A DNA stretch of 64,000 nucleotides from Dictyobacter aurantiacus (GTDB lineage Bacteria; Chloroflexota; Ktedonobacteria; Ktedonobacterales; Ktedonobacteraceae), in NCBI RefSeq assembly GCF_003967515.1, contig NZ_BIFQ01000001.1, positions 1,054,001 to 1,118,000 on the forward strand, in the 5' to 3' direction. The notes below the pieces were generated by a model. It was given only the letters and a program-made list of their open reading frames with translations. It was not told the DNA's origin and ran no database searches. Shown here one piece after another: positions 53,956 to 60,979 of this stretch. The position numbers and the translations under genes are program-made. Within the stretch, counting starts at the first letter, position 1. The number at the start of each line of letters is the position of its first letter.

Positions 53956-54844
53956 GGGAATCCTCTTCTCTATCTGGCGCTTGTTCTCTTTCACTGTCGG
54001 CGTCCTGGGCGTGGTGTAACAAAGCCATCCGCTGCACAATCTGCGCAGAAATATCTGAGAAGACCATGGCTACAGGGGAATCCGCCAGGCTTACGACGAT
54101 TGGATATCCTTTATCACCATTGGTTACAGCAGCAGGATCTAAAGGTATGCGTCCAAGCAAGGGTAGGTCATCTAACTGGGCCCGGGGTTCGGGACTAGCG
54201 GGGAAGATTTCAACCATCTGGCCACAGTGAGGACAGAGCAAGCCAGCCATATTCTGAACCACCCCCAGAATCGGCACAGACATGCGCTGAAACATGGTCA
54301 CCGCTTTAGCCGTATCGATGCGCGCGATATCCTGTGGGGTCGTTACCAGAACCGCACCGGACAATTCAAATTCACGGCAGAGGGTGGCCTGCGGCTCGCT
54401 GGTGCCCGGTGGGAGGTCAATAATCAGGTAGTCCAGTTCGCCCCAGTTCACAGAAAAGAGTAACTGGCGCATAAGCATGCCCAGAGCATCGGGTAAAGGT
54501 GCCACAGCCTGTTCTTCTCCAATGAAGAAACCGACCGACATCAACTTGACGCCGTAACGCAGCAGGGGCTGGATCTTTTTCTCGGCCGCCAGGTCTCTCC
54601 GCTCGGCCAGGGGCAAGATAGCCTCACTTCTGGCGTCCGCTCGCTTGCGTACCCCAACCATCATCGGAATGCTGGGCCCATACGCATCACCATCCAGCAA
54701 CCCCACCCGCACCCCCAATTTGGCCAGAGAGATCGCCAGATTTACACTTACCGTCGATTTCCCAACACCACCCTTACCACTCCCCACCACCAGAACAGCG
54801 CCGATATGCTCCAGGCGCTCACGCCGTGATTGTTGACGCATCAT
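53939..54844 (-). CDS. mrp: Mrp/NBP35-type ATP-binding iron-sulfur carrier
   Basis: The 301-residue protein has the deviant Walker A GSGKGGVGKSTVSVNLA, the Walker B-like LLDGDAYGPSIPMM, IIDLPPGTSE, and the cluster-binding CPHCG near residue 215. Mrp/ApbC proteins carry [4Fe-4S] clusters and pass them to apo-enzymes in the cytosol. The N-terminal DUF59 domain of longer Mrp proteins is absent. The C-terminus is a charged Glu/Asp/Arg tail. It overlaps the NUDIX gene by 17 bp. Confidence 0.93.
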   Translation of the reverse strand: MMRQQSRRERLEHIGAVLVVGSGKGGVGKSTVSVNLAISLAKLGVRVGLLDGDAYGPSIPMMVGVRKRADARSEAILPLAERRDLAAEKKIQPLLRYGVKLMSVGFFIGEEQAVAPLPDALGMLMRQLLFSVNWGELDYLIIDLPPGTSEPQATLCREFELSGAVLVTTPQDIARIDTAKAVTMFQRMSVPILGVVQNMAGLLCPHCGQMVEIFPASPEPRAQLDDLPLLGRIPLDPAAVTNGDKGYPIVVSLADSPVAMVFSDISAQIVQRMALLHHAQDADSEREQAPDREEDSHEREA

Positions 54845-55083
54845 CCCTCCCCAAAAAATAGAAAAAAACCTTGCCTGTTCAAATGTTAGTATAAGAATAA
54901 TTTATGCATTTGACAAGCGTTCGCGACGAATCAAGCAGGACTCAGGTACCAGTAAACGATGTTTTACGGCACACAAAGTGTCAAACTCTCTTCGTATTGG
55001 AGCACACAAGCGCCCGCTTTCAGGCGTCCCCTACACTCGCCAGCAAGAGGAGAGGTCTGACACGCAACACAAAGATCCAGAAA

Positions 55084-55132
55084 AATAGAGTATTTCTGGA
55101 TCTTTGTGTTGCCATACCGTTACTTCTCTTGC
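55084..55132 (-). terminator. 20-bp hairpin at the end of the YceI gene
   Basis: 55084-55103 and 55113-55132 pair perfectly around nine bases. The hairpin overlaps the stop codon of the minus-strand YceI gene at 55120. Confidence 0.8.
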
Positions 55133-55866
55133 GCAAGGAAAGTGATTGTTACCAGGACCTTATTCTGGGCGATGGCGATATTGGCCAGGTCAGGTGGCTG
55201 AATATCAAAGTCCGTCATCAGAAGTGTGGTGGTAGCGGTACCACTAATAGTTTTATCAATCAGTTTGCCAGTAACAGCGAACGTTTCCTGATGGGTCTTT
55301 CCGTGCATGGTAAGGCTACCCGGTAGCTGGAATGATAGCGACTGCCCATCACTATAGTGAGCGGGCATCCCCTGAGCGCAGGTTGAGGTAAAATCCGCGT
55401 TTGGATATTGATTGGTCTCCAATGCCCTATTGCGCACAAAGCGATCGCGCATCGGCTCATCGGTCTGCAAGGTACTCAGGTTGACGGTCAAATGAAGGGA
55501 AGTAACCTGAGGAGCTGGAGAACTACTAATCTTAAAGCTTCCAGTCACATCCTGGGTCTTACCAACGGCATCGATACTTGGCAGATTGCGCAAGATCAAA
55601 TTTTCATGCACCTTGTAGCTGGCCGTCGACTGAGCAGGGACAATGCTAAAGGAGCGCAGACCTCCAGTGCCTGGCGTAATACATTTCGTCGTAGACACGA
55701 CAGTTTTCGTTGTAGATATGACAGTTTTCGTCGCAGACACGACGGGTCCGGATGGCTTCGGTGGTGCATTCACCCGACTGGCAGCGTAAAAACTATACCC
55801 TCCAATCGCTATTAGTACCGCGGTCCCAATCACCAGCATCGTAATTATAAACACACTACGTCTCAT
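55120..55866 (-). CDS. Membrane-anchored YceI-like protein
   Basis: The 248-residue protein begins with a TM anchor (SVFIITMLVIGTAVLIAIGG), then a linker holding three tandem eight-residue repeats of the S-T-T-K-T-V type. The YceI domain spans about 70-245, with SFSIVPAQSTASYKVHENLI, TSLHLTVNLSTLQTDEPMRD, and LPGSLTMHGKTHQETFAV typical of the fold. YceI beta-barrels bind isoprenoid chains such as polyprenyl quinone precursors. This one should lie outside the membrane. Substrate binding is inferred from the family. Confidence 0.9.
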   Translation of the reverse strand: MRRSVFIITMLVIGTAVLIAIGGYSFYAASRVNAPPKPSGPVVSATKTVISTTKTVVSTTKCITPGTGGLRSFSIVPAQSTASYKVHENLILRNLPSIDAVGKTQDVTGSFKISSSPAPQVTSLHLTVNLSTLQTDEPMRDRFVRNRALETNQYPNADFTSTCAQGMPAHYSDGQSLSFQLPGSLTMHGKTHQETFAVTGKLIDKTISGTATTTLLMTDFDIQPPDLANIAIAQNKVLVTITFLAQEK

Positions 55867-55970
55867 ATATCATCCTCCACCCAAAATTATCCAATACGAT
55901 CTGCTGCAGATATTATACCTTACGAATCAATATTCATTGAGAAAGTGCTTGAAAACCATTGGTTTCGTGT

Positions 55971-56077
55971 CTGCGACTGCTGACCCTACGCGCCTGCTGC
56001 GCTCACAGGTTTTTGGTAAGTGGGTGCAATGCAAGAGGTGGCGCACCTGCGCCACCTCTTGCATTGCACCCACTTAC
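55971..56077 (+). repeat. 30-bp perfect hairpin with conserved 5' signature
   Basis: Arms 56016-56045 and 56048-56077 pair perfectly (four-base loop ACCT if the last A-T pair opens). The signature precedes it: GTCTGCGAC at about 55971, then CTACGCGCCTGCTGCGCTCA and CAG at 55986-56008. It lies in a 338-bp gap between YceI and the peroxiredoxin-like gene. Confidence 0.95.
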
Positions 56078-56204
56078 TATAGACTGCGAAGACAAGAGAA
56101 TATAGATCATCTAGCTATATGAAGAGGCCAGAAGATACTATATAATAAGAAACAAGATCGACAAACTCTACCCGGTCCATTTCACTACTTTTTAAGGGAA
56201 GATA

Positions 56205-56705
56205 ATGTCAAACACAGAACAATCGCATGGCCCCGTTCTGGAAGCGGGACAGATTATCCCTGCATTTACGCTTCCCGGCGCTGATGGCATGCCACATAGC
56301 CCCTGGGATTATAAGCAGCGCGACCACGTGGTGCTGCTCTTTGCGCCTGGTGGCGCCAGCAGTGAAGCTCACTCGCTGCTGCGCACCTACGCACAGCACT
56401 ACGCCGAGTTCCGTGAGGAGCAGTGTGCTCTCCTGGCGATCACGCCAGATCCTGTCTTAAAAAATCTACAGGTACAGGAAGAACTACGCCTGCCGTTCGC
56501 ATTGCTCTCTGATGCGCAAGGAAAAGTTGTCGCACGCTATACACAATGGGATGCGAGCACCCATGAACTAACACCCTGCATCGTGCTGGCTGATCGTTAT
56601 AGCGCCCTCTATCAACGCTGGCTGGCCCCGACCATTGCGGGGTTACCTCCAGTACAGGAGTTGTTGGATAGCCTGCAATACCTTAATAAGCTCTGCACCC
56701 CATAA
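56205..56705 (+). CDS. Peroxiredoxin-like protein lacking the catalytic cysteine
   Basis: The 166-residue protein has the AhpC/TSA thioredoxin fold, with LEAGQIIPAFTLPGADGMPH, VVLLFAPGGASSEAHSLLRT, AQHYAEFREEQCALLAITPD and LPFALLSDAQGKVVARYTQ. At the site where peroxiredoxins have T-x-x-C it reads GGASSEAH, with no Cys. Cys elsewhere lie at about residues 84 and 125. It is thus probably not a standard peroxidase and may bind a partner or act as a sensor. It is followed by a PLP enzyme gene in the same direction 130 bp later. Confidence 0.82.
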   Translation: MSNTEQSHGPVLEAGQIIPAFTLPGADGMPHSPWDYKQRDHVVLLFAPGGASSEAHSLLRTYAQHYAEFREEQCALLAITPDPVLKNLQVQEELRLPFALLSDAQGKVVARYTQWDASTHELTPCIVLADRYSALYQRWLAPTIAGLPPVQELLDSLQYLNKLCTP

Positions 56706-56835
56706 AAAAAGGCGGTCAATTTCATGGCCTTGCGCAGTCCTATCTGGTAAAGATTACTCGCTCCACGTATCTCTTTGTGGTCGGTGGGTAGATGATAGCC
56801 GGTATTTATTTTCTTCAATGCACGAAAGGATATCT

Positions 56836-58071
56836 ATGACGCAGCAGAATACACCACAGTCTTCTGATTGGAATCTGGAAACACTCCTGGTCCATGGTGG
56901 ACGCAACAAAGCTTCAAATACCGGCGAGGGGGGACAATCAACGGTACTTCCCATTTACGCCAGCACCACCTATACCCATGAAAACATCGAGGCACTGGAC
57001 CAGGCATTTAGCGGCAAAACCCAGGATGGAGAACCGGCTTATGTCTATGCTCGTCAGGGAAATCCTAATGCCTACGGTTTTGAGAGCGCGATGGCGCAGA
57101 TCGAGGGTGGCGTGGGAGCGATCGCCTTCGGTTCGGGGATGGCCGCCATTCATGCCGCACTCCTGTCTGCTGGCCTGACCAGCGGCACAAAAATAGTAGT
57201 CTCCAGGGACCTCTATGGTCCGACCGTGACACTTTTGCGTAAGCTATTCTCTACTGTTGGGACACAACTGGTCCTGGCTGATTTTTGCCAGCCCGCCATC
57301 TATGATCTGCTGCGTGAGGAAGAACCAGATGTCATTTATGTCGAGACCATCTCTAATCCGTTGACCAGGGTTGTGGACCTGGATGCGATCAGCGCCGTTG
57401 CCCGCGAGATCGGCGCGGTCACCATTGTTGATAGCACCTTCAGTACGCCCTACCTGACCAGGCCTATCGAACATGGCTTCGATCTGGTGCTGCATAGCGC
57501 GACCAAATACATCAGTGGACACGGCGATAGCACGGGCGGCATTGTGATCAGCGCCAAAAATACGCTGTTCAACCAGTTGCGCGACTATAGCAACCTGCTC
57601 GGCGCCATGCTCAGTCCCTTTGAGGCTCATTTGATGCTGCGCGGTCTGCGCACGCTAGCACTGCGTGTAGAGCGCCAGTGCAGCAACGCTTTACAGGTGG
57701 CGCATTTTTTACAACAGCATCCGGCTGTTGCCCACGTGCATTATCCAGGCCTCACCAGCCACCCCTCGCACGAACTGGCCAGTCGCCTGATGGATCATGA
57801 ACAATTCGGCGCCCTGCTCTCATTTGAGCTCAAGGATCAGTCGCGTGACGCTGTGTTCCGCTTTATCAATAAGCTCCAACTCTGTCTCTCGGCCACCTCG
57901 CTCGGGGATGTCTTTACGCTGGTCAGCTATCCACCCATTTCATCGCACCGCACACTCCAGCCCAAAGAATTACAGGATATGGGTATCAGCGCAGGATGTA
58001 TCCGTTTGTCGGTTGGCATTGAGAATGCCAACGATATTATCAAAGATCTACAGCAGGCATTGGACGCCTGA
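56836..58071 (+). CDS. Cystathionine gamma-synthase/lyase-family PLP enzyme
   Basis: From ATG 56836 (AAAGGA upstream) the protein has 411 residues. It shows the trans-sulfuration family markers: ARQGNPNAYGFESAMAQIEG, IAFGSGMAAIHAALL, the PLP Lys in LHSATKYISGHGDSTGG, and IRLSVGIENANDIIKDLQQA. It could be cystathionine gamma-synthase, gamma-lyase, methionine gamma-lyase or O-acetylhomoserine sulfhydrylase; sequence motifs do not separate these. The role is in methionine or cysteine metabolism. A 32-bp perfect hairpin follows the stop. Confidence 0.93.
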   Translation: MTQQNTPQSSDWNLETLLVHGGRNKASNTGEGGQSTVLPIYASTTYTHENIEALDQAFSGKTQDGEPAYVYARQGNPNAYGFESAMAQIEGGVGAIAFGSGMAAIHAALLSAGLTSGTKIVVSRDLYGPTVTLLRKLFSTVGTQLVLADFCQPAIYDLLREEEPDVIYVETISNPLTRVVDLDAISAVAREIGAVTIVDSTFSTPYLTRPIEHGFDLVLHSATKYISGHGDSTGGIVISAKNTLFNQLRDYSNLLGAMLSPFEAHLMLRGLRTLALRVERQCSNALQVAHFLQQHPAVAHVHYPGLTSHPSHELASRLMDHEQFGALLSFELKDQSRDAVFRFINKLQLCLSATSLGDVFTLVSYPPISSHRTLQPKELQDMGISAGCIRLSVGIENANDIIKDLQQALDA

Positions 58072-58077
58072 TAGAGT

Positions 58078-58144
58078 TGTATGCAGACGCCGGTACAAAA
58101 AAAGCGAGCTGAGCTCGCTTTTTTTGTACCGGCGTCTGCATACA
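58078..58144. terminator. 32-bp perfect bidirectional hairpin with internal A7/T7
   Basis: Arms 58078-58109 and 58113-58144 pair perfectly around TGA. The inner stem GCGAGC-TGA-GCTCGC is flanked by A7 and T7, so it is a two-way intrinsic terminator with further arms added outside. It starts 6 bp after the PLP enzyme stop. Confidence 0.92.
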
Positions 58145-58242
58145 GCCTCGCGGCCACATACGCGAACAACCTCAGGGGCGCGGTGCACAATTTCATTATA
58201 AAGTGATAATAGCGAATTATAATGTGGGCGCCCGGATAAAAC

Positions 58243-59241
58243 CTACTTGGTATGGCGGACATACCTGCCAGGGACGATATCCTCCCCTTCGCCACCGGCT
58301 GAAGAGGCCATAACATTTAACAGGTCGGATTTGGAATTGATGATCAAGCCGTTCTCTACCGAGCGTACACCGGGGTAACTGCGGGCGATCTGTTCGGCGG
58401 CCGCCTTCTGCTCCGCAGTACGCACAAAACCGCTCAGGCGTACCGCGCCCAGGCGTGGATACACACCGATCGGCAGATCACGCGTACGCTCATCTCGTCC
58501 CAGCGCCATGGCCAGGTCGGCGGCCAGCGTGTCGTCTCCCACCAGGTGATTCTGGATCTCCAGGAGTCCCGGGACACCAGAGGCCTGATCTTCCACCATC
58601 TCGCCACGCAGAGAGCTGGAGATATTACCATCCAGGTAGAGTACGCTATCCAGGACGCGATTTTTCATACCAGGGAAGTCGATATGAATGGGAGTCATAT
58701 CATAAATGACATCCTCAACTTCGCGCTGCAGTTCCTCGTCGGTACGATACGGCGGCAGGGTCTGGAAAACTGGCTCGGGCACGTTGATCAAGATCGTTCC
58801 GGCGTCAATCTTTGTAAAGTATTGCTGCAGGATCAGCACATCCTGGCCAGCCCGCAACGAACGCACCACGATATATGCCAGTTCGCCCGTCTGAGGGTGT
58901 GCCGCGATAAGCTTCAATGTACCACGCGAATTGGAGCCGGATTCCTGCACTGTGCTGCGCGCATCCAGTAAAGAGCCGCTAGACTGTGCGGTAGAAGCGT
59001 TAAGCTCATCACGCGAAATAGAGAGCGTGATGCCGTTACCGGAAGCATCCGTTACCGCGGAAAACGGTACGTAGACGGTTTTGCCAAAGAAACGACCGGT
59101 TTTCACGCCAAGTGAAACGATCCTCTGGCTACTGGGGTCTACACCCAGGTGGGAGAGCGTTCCATCTTCGCCATCAGCGCAAAATACCTTGCCGCCAAAG
59201 TGGAACTTCTCCATTTCAGAAATGGGAGATGATTTGTCCAT
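58243..59241 (-). CDS. PRC-barrel-like and BON-domain protein
   Basis: The 332-residue protein has a PRC-barrel-like N-terminus (MEKFHFGGKVFCADGEDGTL, FFGKTVYVPFSAVTDASG, about 1-80). A second such region follows (GTLKLIAAHPQTGELAYIVV). The C-terminal 130 residues fit BON domains, with DDTLAADLAMALGRDERTRD, VYPRLGAVRLSGFVRTAEQK and SYPGVRSVENGLI. BON domains bind phospholipid or protein; PRC domains bind proteins or RNA machinery. No signal peptide is seen. It follows the GH1 gene on the same strand after 200 bp. A small stem near 59308-59337 may separate them. Confidence 0.85.
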   Translation of the reverse strand: MDKSSPISEMEKFHFGGKVFCADGEDGTLSHLGVDPSSQRIVSLGVKTGRFFGKTVYVPFSAVTDASGNGITLSISRDELNASTAQSSGSLLDARSTVQESGSNSRGTLKLIAAHPQTGELAYIVVRSLRAGQDVLILQQYFTKIDAGTILINVPEPVFQTLPPYRTDEELQREVEDVIYDMTPIHIDFPGMKNRVLDSVLYLDGNISSSLRGEMVEDQASGVPGLLEIQNHLVGDDTLAADLAMALGRDERTRDLPIGVYPRLGAVRLSGFVRTAEQKAAAEQIARSYPGVRSVENGLIINSKSDLLNVMASSAGGEGEDIVPGRYVRHTK

Positions 59242-59440
59242 CTATCGATCTAACCTCAACTTGTATACTCAAAACGACCCGGCCAGACAGAAATCAGGCG
59301 CTGCCGTTGTACTAGAAAGAAGTGTAGCACTTTCTACTTGTGCATGACAAGATACCTTGTGATACGGCCGCACCTATGCCTTTGCTAGCTTCGCTGTAGC
59401 CCGCAAGATAGGGAGGTGACGCGCATCTAACGATGCGAAA

Positions 59441-60823
59441 TCAAACAGGTAGCTGACGACCATGGGTATCGGTGGTACCAAAGATGCTCTGCACCAGTTC
59501 GGGGGCATAGCGTTCCACTATGCTCTCGGTGATGGCGTTGGCCTGGCAGATCTCACCAAACATGCTGGCGCTGCGGCGCGGTGTCCGCCGCTGGGTCACA
59601 GGATCAAGCTCGATCAGGCCAAAGCGCGCATACCAGCCATCGTTCCATTCAAAGTTATCGACCAGCGTCCAGTGAAAATAGCCACGCACGGGAATACCAT
59701 CCTGAATAGCACGATGTAAAATGGCCAGATGGGCCAGCAGGGCCGCGGGACGCCGATCATCCTGATGATCATTAAAGCCATTCTCAGTGATATAGAGCGG
59801 CTTATTACCACGTGTGCGCTGATAGATGGCCTTCAGAACTCGGTAGAGTCCCCATGGATAGATCTCGCCAAAGCTATCTGAGAGACCATCGTCATTGCGC
59901 ACAGAGCCCGGGCGAACGAAACGGCGTGCAAAGGCTTCGGCAGGCCTGCGAGGATCAAAACGAACCATTTCACGTGTATAATAATTCACCCCGTGATAAT
60001 CCCTGGCACCGGCGGCATGGGGTATGGGAGCCAGCACCTGATTGGCAGGAAAAGTGAAGCGCCCCGTCTCGCCAGCCTGCAATGCCGACCAGGTAAACAT
60101 ACGCTCGTGAACCGAGGCGGCGCTACGATCAAGCGGGGATAAGGGATTGGCGGGATCAAAGAGACGATAGTGCAGGCAGTAGCCGATCTGTGCCTGCGGC
60201 TGCATGCTGCGAATGGCGTAAAACGCTTCAACATGGGCCTGCATCAGGTTGCGCAACACCTGAAACGTGCGCACCACATCCTTCTCACCGGGTGGAAAGA
60301 CGCCCAGCAAGTAGCCCTGGAACGCATAGACATTTGGCTCATTGAGCGTAATCCAGAACGAGCAGATATCCTTCAGGGTCGCCACGACATGGTGGACAAA
60401 GCGGATAAAGAAACGCACATTCTCTTCATGCGCAAAACCGCCACGCTCGGTAAACCAGAGAGGATCGGTAAAGTGATGCAGAGTCACAACGGGAACCAGG
60501 TGCAGTCGGCGCAGATCTAGGAGCATGGCGCGATAGCGCTCCAGGACCGCATCATCCCATTGCCCTTCTACGGGCTCAATGCGGCTCCATTCCAGACTGA
60601 ACCGTAAAGCGTTATTCTCCATCTGCTCAGCCAGCAAAAAATCATGTTCCGCATACTCCCACCAGCTCGCCGCCTGGCCACAGGTATCACCGCTGAGGAT
60701 ATGCCCCTCTTGCTCCCAGCGATACCACTGGTTATTGGTATTTCCCCCTTCACATTGATAGGCAGCCGAGGCGGTCCCCCATAAAAACCCCTCGGGGAAA
60801 CGTAATACGTGCTGTTGGCTCAT
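59441..60823 (-). CDS. GH1 beta-glucosidase
   Basis: The 460-residue protein is a full-length glycoside hydrolase family 1 enzyme. FLWGTASAAYQCEG is the N-terminal signature, the acid/base Glu is in WITLNEPNVYAFQGYLLG, the nucleophile Glu is in LYITENGFND, and substrate-site FHWTLVDNFEWNDGWYARFG is near the end. GVNYYTREMVRFDP is present. It splits beta-glucosides such as cellobiose in the cytosol; there is no signal peptide. No transporter is adjacent. The ATG at 60823 follows AAAAGGA. Confidence 0.95.
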   Translation of the reverse strand: MSQQHVLRFPEGFLWGTASAAYQCEGGNTNNQWYRWEQEGHILSGDTCGQAASWWEYAEHDFLLAEQMENNALRFSLEWSRIEPVEGQWDDAVLERYRAMLLDLRRLHLVPVVTLHHFTDPLWFTERGGFAHEENVRFFIRFVHHVVATLKDICSFWITLNEPNVYAFQGYLLGVFPPGEKDVVRTFQVLRNLMQAHVEAFYAIRSMQPQAQIGYCLHYRLFDPANPLSPLDRSAASVHERMFTWSALQAGETGRFTFPANQVLAPIPHAAGARDYHGVNYYTREMVRFDPRRPAEAFARRFVRPGSVRNDDGLSDSFGEIYPWGLYRVLKAIYQRTRGNKPLYITENGFNDHQDDRRPAALLAHLAILHRAIQDGIPVRGYFHWTLVDNFEWNDGWYARFGLIELDPVTQRRTPRRSASMFGEICQANAITESIVERYAPELVQSIFGTTDTHGRQLPV

Positions 60824-60908
60824 CCTTTTCTCCGTCTACATGCCCGATATCGAATGGTATCTCTATTGTAACACGAACGGCAGAAAAGTTAGGACGAGAT
60901 GTATATCA

Positions 60909-60976
60909 GATGTAATAGAAGGATGGCTATGTTGCCCGCTGGCTGGCGGGCAACATAGCCATCCTTCTATTACATC
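60909..60976. terminator. 31-bp perfect hairpin
   Basis: Arms 60909-60939 and 60946-60976 pair perfectly around TGGCTG. It begins 4 bp after the stop of the minus-strand flavoprotein and lies upstream of the GH1 gene. No T-run. Confidence 0.92.
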
Positions 60977-60979
60977 CGA

